Shown here: piece by piece, positions 36,476-44,783 of the stretch
How the letters are laid out: the number at the start of each line of letters is the position of its first letter
Numbering within the stretch: the first letter of the stretch is position 1
DNA from: Bradyrhizobium sediminis
GTDB taxonomy: Bacteria > Pseudomonadota > Alphaproteobacteria > Rhizobiales > Xanthobacteraceae
Length of the DNA: 64,000 nt
Assembly (NCBI RefSeq): GCF_018736085.1
Contig: NZ_CP076134.1
Coordinates: 4,164,501-4,228,500, forward strand
Direction of reading: 5' to 3'
Program-made: the position numbers and the translations under genes
Notes under the pieces: model-generated
What the model was told of the DNA's origin: nothing
Seen by the model: the letters and a program-made list of their open reading frames with translations, nothing else
Database searches by the model: none

Positions 36476-38206
36476 TTACGGCAGCACTTCCTTGCGTTCG
36501 GCGAGCTGCGCATCGATCTCGGCGCGCTTGTCTTCCAGGAGGCCGGCGTCGGCGGCCTCGATCACCGCGTAGAGTTCGTGGGCATCGGTAATCCGGGTGA
36601 CGGTCACATAGTCCGCGCCGGCGGCGTAGAGATCCCCGACGTCGGACAACAGATCGGCGGTGGCGACGATCTTGGCGGTCGGGTTGAGCGCACGCACGTG
36701 CCGGACCAGCTTTTCGTTGTTGGCGCCCTTCAGGAGCGAGTCGGGCACGCTCAGGATGATGAGTTCCGCCTTGCCGACGCCGGCATGCACCAGGGTATCG
36801 ACGTTGCTGATATCGCCGTAGATCACGTGCAGGCCGCGATCCGCCAGGGTGCGGAACACATTCGGATTGAAGTCGACCACGCTGATCTGATCGAGCAGGG
36901 ATTCGTTCTGGCGTCCGATCTCGCTCAAAAGCGCGCTGGCGGCACGAAAAAAGCCGAGGATCACGATCCGCCGCGCCTCGCCGTGGCCGCCGTCGTCGTG
37001 GCCGGCGTCGTGCGCATGGCCGTGGTCGAGATCGCGCAGGCCGATCCGCTTCAAGGGGCCGATCGCAAACCGCGTGATCTGGTCGCTGCGCATGATCACG
37101 AAGGTGGAGAGCACCGCCAGCACCACGAAGGCGAAAGAGGCCGCGCTCGCGGTCTGGGTCTGGATGTGCCCGGCGGCAACGCCGGTCTGGATCACCACCA
37201 ACGAGAATTCGCTGATCTGCGCCAAATTGAGCGCCGGCAGCAGGCTGGCGCGCAGGCCCTGCTTCATCAGATAGAGCGGCGCGAACGTCGTCACCACGCG
37301 GCTCACCACCGTGAAGGCCGCGATCACCAGCGCCAGCCCGATCACCGACATGTTCGGAATCGGGATCGTCATGCCCAATGCGACGAAGAACAGCGTGATG
37401 AAGAAATCGCGCAAGGTCGTGACCTTGGCGGTGACGTCGAGCGCATAGGGAAAGGTCGAGAGCGAGACGCCCGCCACCAGCGATCCCATTTCGCGCGACA
37501 AATGCAGTTGCTCGGCGATCTCGCCGATCAGGAAGCACCATGCCAGCGCGCCGAGCAGGATCAGTTCGGGGCGGCGCGCGATCTGGTGGAACAGCCGCGG
37601 CAGGACGTAGCGGCTCAGCACCAGCGCGGTCGCCACCAGCACGCCGACCCGGCCGACCGACAGCAGGATCACGCTGACCTGGAGATTGGCGAGGCTCGGC
37701 TGCACCGCCAGGAACAGGATGGCGAAGATGTCCTGCAGCACCAGCACGCCGAGCGTGATGCGTCCGGGCAGCGTGTCGAGCTCGCGCTTTTCGTACAGCA
37801 CCTTGACGATGATGACGGTGGAGGAAAGCGCGCAGGCGATGGTAAGATACAGCGCATCGAAACCGCCGCCGCCCATCGCGAGCCCAATGCCCATGAAGAA
37901 GGCGATGCCGAGCACGCAGCCGCCGACCAGCTGCCCGCCGGCGGCGAACAGGATCACCCGGCCGGCGCGCACGATCTTCTTGAGGTCGATTTCCAGCCCG
38001 ATCATGAACAGCATGAAAATCAGGCCGAGTTCGGAGATGACGGTGATCGATTCCTGCGACTTGACCCAGCCCATCCCGAATGGACCAATGAAGAAGCCGG
38101 CGATAAGGTAGGCGAGGATCAGCGGCTGGCGGAAGAAATGGGCGAGAAGCCCGAGCCCCCAGGCGAACAGGATGCATAAGGTGATATCGCGAATAAGCTC
38201 ATGCAT
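36476..38206 (-). CDS. Kef/YbaL-type monovalent cation:proton antiporter with RCK domain
   Basis: A 576-residue CPA2-family transporter. About twelve membrane helices (LCILFAWGLGLLAHFF, LAYLIAGFFIGPFGMG, ALSSTVIIVKVL, GSLVAGVSL) are followed by a His/Asp-rich linker (DHGHAHDAGHDDGGHG). A TrkA-N/RCK domain follows (RRIVILGFFRAASALLSE...VVDFNP). It exchanges K+ or Na+ for H+, gated by ligand at the RCK. ATG 38206 has GGAGG 9 nt upstream. Divergent from the DUF3124 gene, with short overlap-free spacing. Confidence 0.9.
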   Translation of the reverse strand: MHELIRDITLCILFAWGLGLLAHFFRQPLILAYLIAGFFIGPFGMGWVKSQESITVISELGLIFMLFMIGLEIDLKKIVRAGRVILFAAGGQLVGGCVLGIAFFMGIGLAMGGGGFDALYLTIACALSSTVIIVKVLYEKRELDTLPGRITLGVLVLQDIFAILFLAVQPSLANLQVSVILLSVGRVGVLVATALVLSRYVLPRLFHQIARRPELILLGALAWCFLIGEIAEQLHLSREMGSLVAGVSLSTFPYALDVTAKVTTLRDFFITLFFVALGMTIPIPNMSVIGLALVIAAFTVVSRVVTTFAPLYLMKQGLRASLLPALNLAQISEFSLVVIQTGVAAGHIQTQTASAASFAFVVLAVLSTFVIMRSDQITRFAIGPLKRIGLRDLDHGHAHDAGHDDGGHGEARRIVILGFFRAASALLSEIGRQNESLLDQISVVDFNPNVFRTLADRGLHVIYGDISNVDTLVHAGVGKAELIILSVPDSLLKGANNEKLVRHVRALNPTAKIVATADLLSDVGDLYAAGADYVTVTRITDAHELYAVIEAADAGLLEDKRAEIDAQLAERKEVLP

Positions 38207-38264
38207 GACTAAGGACCTCCCCTCGCCGCAACCTAAAGGCAGGAGCTTGAAGGTCAAACAAGCA

Positions 38265-38804
38265 ATGTGTCACATCCGGACGGGATACGTTCTTTTGGCG
38301 ATTCTGGCCTTGCTGTCGATGCCTTGCGCGCCTGCCGCGCACGCCCAGGCGGCCAGCATCGAGCAGACTTTTGCGAGTTCCCTGACCGCGATGCCCACCG
38401 AAGGCCTCGTCGTGTCGGGTGCGTTCTATGTTCCGGTCTATTCCAGCGTGTCGATGAGCCAGGGCAAGTTGCGCGCGGATTTCTCGGTGACGCTGAGCAT
38501 CCACAACGCCTCGGAAACGAGGCCGCTGGTGCTGCGGCGAATCGCCTATTTCGACACCGCGGGCAAGCTGGTGGAAAGCCACCTCAAGGCCCCGGTGGCG
38601 CTGAAGCCGTTCTCGACCGTCGAGGTGTTCGTTCCCACCACCGACATCCGCGGCGGCACCGGGGCCAATTTCGTGGTGGACTGGGCCGCGTCCGGCGAGA
38701 TCGCCGAACCCGTGATCGAGGCGCTGATGGTCGGCAGCATCGGCAGCGGGCATTACGCCTTTACGACCCAGGGCCGGCCTGTAAAGGTGATCGGCAGGAA
38801 CTAG
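38265..38804 (+). CDS. DUF3124 exported protein
   Basis: A 179-residue protein with a signal peptide (MCHIRTGYVLLAILALLSMPC...AHA). The DUF3124 domain is recognisable from VSGAFYVPVYSSVSM, LSIHNASETRPLVLRRIAYF and VDWAASGEIAEPVIEALMVG. Function unknown. ATG 38265 is favoured because the signal follows at once; frames from 38172 or 38205 would add a charged leader and overlap the divergent antiporter gene. Confidence 0.75.
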   Translation: MCHIRTGYVLLAILALLSMPCAPAAHAQAASIEQTFASSLTAMPTEGLVVSGAFYVPVYSSVSMSQGKLRADFSVTLSIHNASETRPLVLRRIAYFDTAGKLVESHLKAPVALKPFSTVEVFVPTTDIRGGTGANFVVDWAASGEIAEPVIEALMVGSIGSGHYAFTTQGRPVKVIGRN

Positions 38805-38858
38805 CCTGCCATCGAAGCCCGGGCATCCGGGCCCCTCAAGCAAGAAAATCAAACGGGG

Positions 38859-40109
38859 ATGACGTCCATGACCGCAGCGCAATTCGACTTCGCACCATTG
38901 CTTCCGGCGGGATTGCCGGCGCCGGCCGCGAGGTGGACCGGACTGGCGAAATACAGTTTCGTCGGCGGCAACAACGATCCCGACCAGGTTCCGGTCGAAG
39001 GCCTGATCGGCGCCGTCAACGCGGTGCTCAGGCGCGAGGGCCAAACGCTTGCCACCTACGGGCTGGCCAGCGGCCCGCAGGGCTACCGGCCGCTGCGCGA
39101 ATTCCTCACCAAAAAACTCAAGCGCGACGCCGGCATCGACTGCACCGCCGACGACATCCTGATCGTCTCCGGCTCGCTGCAGGCGCTCGATCTCGTCAAC
39201 GCCACGCTGCTGGCGCGCGGCGATACCGTCATCATCGAGCAGGACACCTATCAAGGGGCGATCAACCGGCTGACCCGGCTCGGCGTCAACATCGTCGGCA
39301 TTCCGCTCGACGATCAGGGAATGCGGATGGACGCGCTGGAGAAGGCGCTGGCCGACCTCAAGAGCAAAGGCATCACGCCGAAATACATCTACACCATCCC
39401 CACCGTGCAGAACCCGACCGCCACCATCATGCCGGAATCGCGCCGCGCCGAACTTCTCAAACTGTCGCAGCAATATGGCGTGCCGGTTTTCGAGGACGAT
39501 TGCTACGCCGACCTGGTCTGGGACGGCAAGCGCCCGCCCGCGCTCTACGCCATGAGCAAGACCGGCGGCGTGATTCACATCGGCTCGTTCTCGAAATCGA
39601 TTGCGCCGGCGCTGCGGGTCGGCTTCATCGTTGCGCCCTGGGCGATCCTGTCGCGGATGCTGGCGCTGAAGACCGACGCCGGTTCCGGCGCGCTCGAGCA
39701 GATGGTGCTGGCGGAATATTGCACGCCACATTTCGCCGCGCATGTGCCGAAGCTGGCGCGCGGCCTGCGCGCCAAGCTCGACACGCTGATGGAGGCGCTC
39801 AACGAGCAGTTCGGCACCGCGGCTGAATTCGAAGACCCCAAGGGCGGCATCTTCCTGTGGGTGAAACTGCCCGACAACGTCGATACGCTGAAGCTGTACC
39901 AGGCCGCACTTGCCGCCGGCGTCGCCATCAATCCCGGGCCGGAATGGTCGACCGACAAGGCCTATGCCGGCAGCCGGTTGCGGCTGTGCTTCGCCAGTCC
40001 CTCGCACGAGCAGATCCGCGAGGGCGTAGCGGTGCTGGCCGAAGTCTGCCGCAAGGAATTCGGCGTCCCGGCGCGAATTGCCAATGTGGAGAAGCAGGTT
40101 CGCGCCTGA
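38859..40109 (+). CDS. PLP-dependent aminotransferase (LysN/MocR-catalytic type)
   Basis: A 416-residue fold-type I aminotransferase of the 2-aminoadipate/aromatic subgroup without an HTH. Contains YGLASGPQGYRPLREFL and SGSLQALDLVNATLLARGD. It also has the PNPTG-like segment VQNPTATIMP, the EDDCYADLVW motif and the PLP lysine in GSFSKSIAPALRVGF, with a late arginine in SRLRLCFA. The substrate is not decided (branched-chain, aromatic or aminoadipate). Starts at ATG 38859; a second ATG follows three codons later. Confidence 0.9.
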   Translation: MTSMTAAQFDFAPLLPAGLPAPAARWTGLAKYSFVGGNNDPDQVPVEGLIGAVNAVLRREGQTLATYGLASGPQGYRPLREFLTKKLKRDAGIDCTADDILIVSGSLQALDLVNATLLARGDTVIIEQDTYQGAINRLTRLGVNIVGIPLDDQGMRMDALEKALADLKSKGITPKYIYTIPTVQNPTATIMPESRRAELLKLSQQYGVPVFEDDCYADLVWDGKRPPALYAMSKTGGVIHIGSFSKSIAPALRVGFIVAPWAILSRMLALKTDAGSGALEQMVLAEYCTPHFAAHVPKLARGLRAKLDTLMEALNEQFGTAAEFEDPKGGIFLWVKLPDNVDTLKLYQAALAAGVAINPGPEWSTDKAYAGSRLRLCFASPSHEQIREGVAVLAEVCRKEFGVPARIANVEKQVRA

Positions 40110-40269
40110 TCGGAACACGGTTCCGAGATCGCGCAACTGCGATTGCAGCCTGCCTGCCCCTCAATTTGCGCGCTTGTGCGGCATAGGCCTCCTGAGGCAA
40201 AATGTCTTCTTTCGACAAGACGGCGATCGCCGCAGCACTCGGACTGCGGCTTCGGTTGGAGGTCGGAGG

Positions 40270-40917
40270 ATGCAAAGGTTCATTTGCGAACAAAACATCG
40301 CTCATTTTCAGAAACTTCTAGCAGAGGCGACGGACCCTGCCCTGCGCCGAACGCTTGACGGCCTGCTGAAGTCCGCGCGGCGCGATCTCGCGATGCTGGA
40401 ATCGACGGAGTTCGGCGCAGAGGAATCGCCGCTCGAAGCGCGCCGGCGGCGGAACGGCGACGCAAATGGAATCAGACAGCAGTTTCAACCCGAATTTGAA
40501 GCGTCGTCGCATCCCTACATGCTGCTCGATCCGGCGCCCGGCCTGCTGATCGTCGACATCAACGACGCCTATGCCCAGGCCACTTTCACCAGACGCGAGG
40601 ACGTGGTCGGCCGCTCGCTGTTCGAGATCTTTCCGGACAACCCCGACGACGCGCTCGCCGACGGCGTCAGCAATCTCTACACCTCGCTGCGGACGGTGGT
40701 GAAGACCGGCCAGGCACACGCCATGGCGATCCAGCGCTACGATATCCGCGATCCCGACGGTGAATTCGTCGAGCGTTACTGGCAACCGGTCAATTCGCCG
40801 ATTCACGACAGGGATGGCATCCTGATCTTTCTATTGCATCATGTCGAGGACGTGACCGCGGACGTGCTGTCGCCGGCGGGGCGGGCACAGCCCGACCCGG
40901 ATCATCCGTCGACGTGA
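40270..40917 (+). CDS. PAS-domain protein
   Basis: A 215-residue protein. The N-terminal 60 residues form a charged helical segment (FQKLLAEATDPALRRTLDGL). A PAS fold follows at about 80-200 (YMLLDPAPGLLIVDINDAYA, FTRREDVVGRSLFEIFPDNP, YWQPVNSPIHDRDG). It has no output domain such as a kinase, GGDEF or HTH, so it would sense and pass on a signal by contact with a partner. The ATG at 40270 has GGAGG just upstream. Its 3' end overlaps the convergent dioxygenase gene by 16 nt. Confidence 0.8.
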   Translation: MQRFICEQNIAHFQKLLAEATDPALRRTLDGLLKSARRDLAMLESTEFGAEESPLEARRRRNGDANGIRQQFQPEFEASSHPYMLLDPAPGLLIVDINDAYAQATFTRREDVVGRSLFEIFPDNPDDALADGVSNLYTSLRTVVKTGQAHAMAIQRYDIRDPDGEFVERYWQPVNSPIHDRDGILIFLLHHVEDVTADVLSPAGRAQPDPDHPST

Positions 40918-41756
40918 AACTCGACGTTGACCTGACCGCTGCCGCTGGACGGAAAGTAGTCGCAGAGCTGCTCGGCGGCGCCGTGAAAACCGTCCCAGCC
41001 GAGTGCTGCAAACAGCATGATAGTATCGGCCATGCCGCCCTCGCCGTTGCACTTGACGGCGTAGTCCGGGAGCATGTCGATGAACTCGCGATAGCGGCGC
41101 TGCTGCCACAGCTCGAGCACGCGCAGATCGACCTGACGGTTGAATTCGCTCGCCACCGACGTCCACGCCTCCGGCCCGAGCTGCTTGTTGGGCCAGAGCC
41201 GGTGCGACAGCGATCCGCTGGCGAGAACCGCCACCCGTTCGCCTGACCGTTCGATCGCGCGCCGCGTCGCCTCACCAAGAAGGCGGCTCTCCTCCAGCGA
41301 GGTGAACAGCGGCGAGGCGACCGAGACCACCTTGGCCCAGCCGTCGGGGTTCATGTAGTGCATCGGCACGATGGTGCCGTATTCGAGCCCGAGGCTTGCG
41401 ACCTTGTGGGCGATGACATTGAGGCCGGCCTCGCCGGCCTCTTTCGCGATCGCCTCGGCGAGCGCGGTATCTCCCGGCAGGTCGTAGCGCAAATCCTGGA
41501 TCATCTGCGGGGCTTCGTGGCTGGTGAACGACCCCTGATGGTGCGGATTGGCATTGATGTGGTAGCCGAAATTCGACAGCCAGTGCGTATCGAACACCAC
41601 GAAGGTCGAGACGCGGCGGTCCTTGGCGCGGCGGCCGAGTTCGCGCAGCGCCCGCACCGCGCCCGCCCGCGCCGACTTGAGCGGACTACCCTCGGCCTCG
41701 GATAGCATCAGCGACGGGACGTGGCTGACCTTGGCGGCAAGAACGAGCTGTCCCAT
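40902..41756 (-). CDS. class III extradiol ring-cleavage dioxygenase (HpaD/LigB type)
   Basis: A 284-residue LigB-fold enzyme closest to 3,4-dihydroxyphenylacetate 2,3-dioxygenase. The N terminus MGQLVLAAKVSHVPSLMLSE, FVVFDTHWL and the SLSHRLWP motif match that group. H12, H58 and E239 are the likely Fe(II) ligands and H185 the catalytic base. No other hpa genes are adjacent. It lies 20 nt after a short XRE regulator gene, with its own AGGAAAGGA site, so the two form an operon. Confidence 0.85.
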   Translation of the reverse strand: MGQLVLAAKVSHVPSLMLSEAEGSPLKSARAGAVRALRELGRRAKDRRVSTFVVFDTHWLSNFGYHINANPHHQGSFTSHEAPQMIQDLRYDLPGDTALAEAIAKEAGEAGLNVIAHKVASLGLEYGTIVPMHYMNPDGWAKVVSVASPLFTSLEESRLLGEATRRAIERSGERVAVLASGSLSHRLWPNKQLGPEAWTSVASEFNRQVDLRVLELWQQRRYREFIDMLPDYAVKCNGEGGMADTIMLFAALGWDGFHGAAEQLCDYFPSSGSGQVNVEFHVDG

Positions 41757-41776
41757 CGAATTCCTTTCCTCGGCGG

Positions 41777-42058
41777 CTATTGGCCGCTGCGGAACGCTTG
41801 CGCGATCCGGAGCAGCAGCATGATCGACACGTTGCCCTTGCCGACCTCGATCTGGGCAATATACCGCTCGGAAATGCCGGACCTGCGGGCGAGTTCCCGG
41901 CGCGACATCCCTCGGAGCATGCGCGTGTCGCGCACGCGTTCGCCGAGCTGGACGAGAAATTCGCTTTCCGAACGCCCGAATGCTTCGCCGGGCGCTGCCG
42001 CCTGCGCGGCAAAGCCGGAGGGCGCTTTCGCCCGAATCTGGGGTTCGCTGTTTGCCAC
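41777..42058 (-). CDS. short XRE regulator resembling the DNA-binding half of BzdR/BoxR
   Basis: A 93-residue protein starting at GTG 42058. The HTH (LGERVRDTRMLRGMSRRELARRSGISERYIAQIEVGKGN) is the one found at the N terminus of BzdR/BoxR regulators of aromatic-CoA pathways, but those carry a shikimate-kinase-like sensor domain of some 180 more residues. Here the frame stops right after the HTH (LLLRIAQAFRSGQ), 20 nt before the dioxygenase. It is either a truncated regulator or a stand-alone DNA-binding module. Confidence 0.75.
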   Translation of the reverse strand: MANSEPQIRAKAPSGFAAQAAAPGEAFGRSESEFLVQLGERVRDTRMLRGMSRRELARRSGISERYIAQIEVGKGNVSIMLLLRIAQAFRSGQ

Positions 42059-42205
42059 GGTTCAGCCCTTACGGCCGGCATGGTCGCCCAGGCGCCCGGG
42101 CGGCCGCATTGACGCGGATCAAATCGCCTGCACATGCCATCGGCGCGTTGCGCGGCGACATCGAAGTGTTAAGCTCCCTTGGTCTCACGAAGGCGGGGGC
42201 GGAAT

Positions 42206-42658
42206 ATGAATCGGCATTGGTGTCGATTGACGCTGGCATTGCTGTTTGGCTTGCCGCTCACATTCAACGCATCCGCGGAATCGGCAGCCCAGGCCGCACG
42301 CGAATGGGGATTGATCGGGTCATGGGCGCTGGACTGTTCAGTCCCTCCCGGCCAGGGCCAGGGCACCCTGCTCGTCTATGAAGTCAAGCCGGACGGCCAC
42401 CTCGTGCACAAGCGCGACTTCGGTGACGCCAAGGATGAAAATAAAGTGCTGAGCGCCATGGTTTCCGACAACGGCATGCTGCATCTGCGGGTTTCATTCT
42501 CGAAGCTGAAAGTGACCCGTGAATTCGGCGTGATGAAACAGCCCGACGGGACGATACGGGCGATGTACAACCGCAATGCGAAGGAAGAATACACCATCAA
42601 GGACGGCAACTTCACCGCCAACGGCAATCCCAGCCCGGCGCAGCACAAATGCAAGTAG
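42206..42658 (+). CDS. small secreted hypothetical protein
   Basis: A 150-residue protein with a signal peptide (MNRHWCRLTLALLFGLPLTF...ASA). The mature part resembles lipocalin/DUF-type small beta proteins (GLIGSWALDCSVPPGQGQGT, LLVYEVKPDGHLVHKRDFGD, VTREFGVMKQPDGT) and has two cysteines at its ends that could pair. Family not recognised. Start ATG 42206 with a GGGGGCGGA site; divergent from the dioxygenase operon regulator. Confidence 0.6.
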   Translation: MNRHWCRLTLALLFGLPLTFNASAESAAQAAREWGLIGSWALDCSVPPGQGQGTLLVYEVKPDGHLVHKRDFGDAKDENKVLSAMVSDNGMLHLRVSFSKLKVTREFGVMKQPDGTIRAMYNRNAKEEYTIKDGNFTANGNPSPAQHKCK

Positions 42659-42686
42659 CGGATGCAAGTAGCGAACGCGCCCCGCC

Positions 42687-43505
42687 CTAATCCCACACCG
42701 GCGCGAAGGCGGGATTGACGCAGCGTTTGTCCTTCGGCAACGCCGCGATCGCCTTGATGTCCTCGTCATCGAGCCCGACATGCAGCGCCTCGAGATTGGC
42801 CTTCTGACTCTCGCTGCGCGACGCTTTCGGGATCGCGGCCACGCCGTCCTGGTCGAGCAGCCATTTCAGCGCCACCTGCGCCGCGCTGGCGCCGTGCTTG
42901 CGGCCGATCGCCATCAGCGTCTCGTCAGACGCCACGCGCCCTTGCGCCAGCGGGCAATAGGCCACCAGCGGGATCGACCTCGCGCCGAGATATCGGCGCA
43001 GCGGCGTCTGATCCAGCATGACATGATATTCGACCTGGTTGCAGGCGATCGGCGCCCCGATCTCCTCGACCACGGTCTTCAACAGCGCGAGGTTGAAATT
43101 GGCGACCCCGATGGCGCGGGTGCGGCCCTCTTCCTTCAGCTTCATCAGCGTTTCGAAGATCGCCGGCAGGTTCATGTTTCTCGACGGCCAATGCACCAGA
43201 TAGAGATCGACGCGATCGAGCCCGAGCTCGTTCAGGCTGGCGTCGAACGCCCGGCGGATCGCGTCCGGCGCCAGGTTCTCGTGCCAAACCTTGGTGGTGA
43301 CGTGCAGATCCCCGCGCGCGACGCCGGAAGCGGCAATCGCCGCGCCGATCGCTTCCTCGTTGCCGTACATCTCCGCGGTGTCGATATGCCGGTAGCCGAG
43401 ACCGAGCGCGCTTTCCACCGCCGCCCGGCAGGCATCGCCCTGCAGGCGAAAGGTGCCGAGCCCGAGCCGCGGCAGGCTGATGCCCTGGGTTTGCAGAGGT
43501 TCCAT
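42687..43505 (-). CDS. aldo/keto reductase
   Basis: A 272-residue NADPH-dependent reductase of the AKR5 type (2,5-diketo-gluconate reductase-like). The catalytic tetrad is visible: D42 and Y47 in YRHIDTAEMYGNE, the lysine in HVTTKVWHENL and the histidine in LYLVHWPSRN. The NADP loop is at IPKASRSESQKANL. Ribosome site CCAGGAG before ATG 43505. Substrate unknown. Confidence 0.92.
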   Translation of the reverse strand: MEPLQTQGISLPRLGLGTFRLQGDACRAAVESALGLGYRHIDTAEMYGNEEAIGAAIAASGVARGDLHVTTKVWHENLAPDAIRRAFDASLNELGLDRVDLYLVHWPSRNMNLPAIFETLMKLKEEGRTRAIGVANFNLALLKTVVEEIGAPIACNQVEYHVMLDQTPLRRYLGARSIPLVAYCPLAQGRVASDETLMAIGRKHGASAAQVALKWLLDQDGVAAIPKASRSESQKANLEALHVGLDDEDIKAIAALPKDKRCVNPAFAPVWD

Positions 43506-43649
43506 GGATACTCCTGGGGGCTCGAACCGCCGGACGAGCAGCGGCGATGCGGCGTGAACGGGTTTTTGTTGAGGTGATCGGTGAGAGAGCGTATCAGCGA
43601 TAGTCTGCCCGCGGCGCCGGGCTCAAATCAAGATCGGGTTAGATAGACG

Positions 43650-43778
43650 ATGGGCAAGGCGTTACGACAATGGCTGGAGAGCCATGAACTGCCCGCGATC
43701 GTTGCCGGCGTGGTCGGCGTGCTGGTGGTCCTGTCGCTCCTATTGGTGCTGGGCGGCTATCTGTTCGTGACGCGCTGA
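43650..43778 (+). CDS. 42-residue single-pass membrane protein
   Basis: A small frame starting MGKALRQWLESHELPA, followed by one strong membrane helix (VVGVLVVLSLLLVLGGYLF) and ending TR. No ribosome site stands out, although AGATAG precedes the ATG. Its coding pattern (third-position G/C) and helix-like sequence argue that it is real. It sits alone between the aldo/keto reductase and an unrelated gene. Function unknown. Confidence 0.5.
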   Translation: MGKALRQWLESHELPAIVAGVVGVLVVLSLLLVLGGYLFVTR

Positions 43779-43811
43779 ACTATATCGCGCCTGATCGCGC
43801 CGGCGCCCGGG

Positions 43812-44210
43812 TCACTTCCAGTTACAGATGCCGCCGGTCCTGCACGGCCAGGCCTGAATCCGCGTATCCGACGCCTGCGCATCGAGCGGATTGCCGTGCC
43901 GCCGCGCCAGCTTGGTGCGGGCTGCGCGGCGCGGCTCCTCCGCGCGCTGATGCGCAATGCGAGCCTTGGTCGGCGTGGCGCGTTCGGCGCGGGCCGTCGA
44001 GGGCGCGCGATCGGCCCGTGCCTCGATCCGAACCGGCGCGAAGCGGGCGTCAGGCCCCAGCCGCTTCGGCGACAGCGCCGCCCTGGAAAGGTCGAGACCG
44101 AGGAACTCATCCGGACGATACTCGTCCGCGACCGAAACGCCGCTCCATGCCAGCAGCATGATGCAGATCATGGCGGCCAAGCCGTCTCGGAAGAGATTTT
44201 TGGGGACCAT
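43812..44210 (-). CDS. basic exported hypothetical protein with C-terminal WPCRTGGICNWK motif
   Basis: A 132-residue protein with a signal-like N terminus (MVPKNLFRDGLAAMICIMLLAWSGVSVA). A long Arg/Ala-rich, low-complexity middle (about 50-110) is followed by the compact end TRIQAWPCRTGGICNWK, with two cysteines that could pair. Good ribosome site (AGGAGG) before ATG 44210. Not recognised; the tail motif may be the functional part. It ends near the small membrane protein gene, convergent with it. Confidence 0.6.
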   Translation of the reverse strand: MVPKNLFRDGLAAMICIMLLAWSGVSVADEYRPDEFLGLDLSRAALSPKRLGPDARFAPVRIEARADRAPSTARAERATPTKARIAHQRAEEPRRAARTKLARRHGNPLDAQASDTRIQAWPCRTGGICNWK

Positions 44211-44422
44211 CGAAGGCCTCCTGAAACACTCAAAAAGGGAACACCCATCATCTAGGAAGCAGAACGCGCAATGCCAGCCGATCCTGCCGGCAAGGTTAGC
44301 GCGGCGGGTGCTGCAAGCTGTCCCCGCCCCCGTCACTGCTTGGCGCTTTGCTCTCCTGTGGGTAATTCGCCCGGAAGCGCCCCTCAGAATAGATGTCCTA
44401 TCTATCACTTGTTGACAGTTTA

Positions 44423-44452
44423 ACATCATTAATTACCATGGACCAATGATGT
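44423..44452. promoter_or_regulatory. inverted repeat and TTGACA box upstream of the Ehr operon
   Basis: ACATCATT (44423-44430) and AATGATGT (44445-44452) are perfect inverted arms around 14 nt, just after a consensus -35 TTGACA (44412-44417). No good -10 can be given. The site lies 38 nt before the XRE gene, so it is a candidate operator for its product. Confidence 0.45.
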
Positions 44453-44489
44453 TTGATATCCACCGGGGACCCGCCAGTGAGGCAAACGC

Positions 44490-44783
44490 ATGATCACGGC
44501 AGCTCAGTTGCGGGCGGCCCGGGTGCTTCTCGGCATCGACCAACGCCAGCTCGCGGAGCTGTCCGGACTTTCGGTGCCCACCATTCAACGCATGGAGGCA
44601 AGTGAAACGATGGTTCGGGGCAACGTCGATTCACTGGTCAAGCTGATCGCCGCATTCGACGCGGCCGGGATCGAGATGATCGACGAAGGAGCCGTCAGTC
44701 ATTCGCAGGGGCGCGGGGTACGGCTGAGAGCCCCTTCAGGTTCGGCCAAGCCGCTTCCGGGCGCTCGATCGGACAACAAATGA
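44490..44783 (+). CDS. XRE-family regulator, coupled to the Ehr/hyf operon
   Basis: A 97-residue protein with an N-terminal HTH (residues 1-36, MITAAQLRAARVLLGIDQRQ). A helical segment (VDSLVKLIAAFDAAGIEMID) and a GRGVRLR tail follow. Its stop overlaps the hyfB ATG (ATGA at 44780-44783), so it is translated together with the complex. A paralogue lies at the other end of the operon (51994-52308) with nearly the same HTH and the same GRGVRLR tail. It probably represses its own operon, possibly through the inverted repeat upstream. Confidence 0.85.
   Translation: MITAAQLRAARVLLGIDQRQLAELSGLSVPTIQRMEASETMVRGNVDSLVKLIAAFDAAGIEMIDEGAVSHSQGRGVRLRAPSGSAKPLPGARSDNK

Noticed and set aside
36068..38179. 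Long open frame on the plus strand opposite ribB and the antiporter
   Set aside because: It lies wholly antisense to well-recognised genes, has charged low-complexity protein and no family match; an artefact of high GC.
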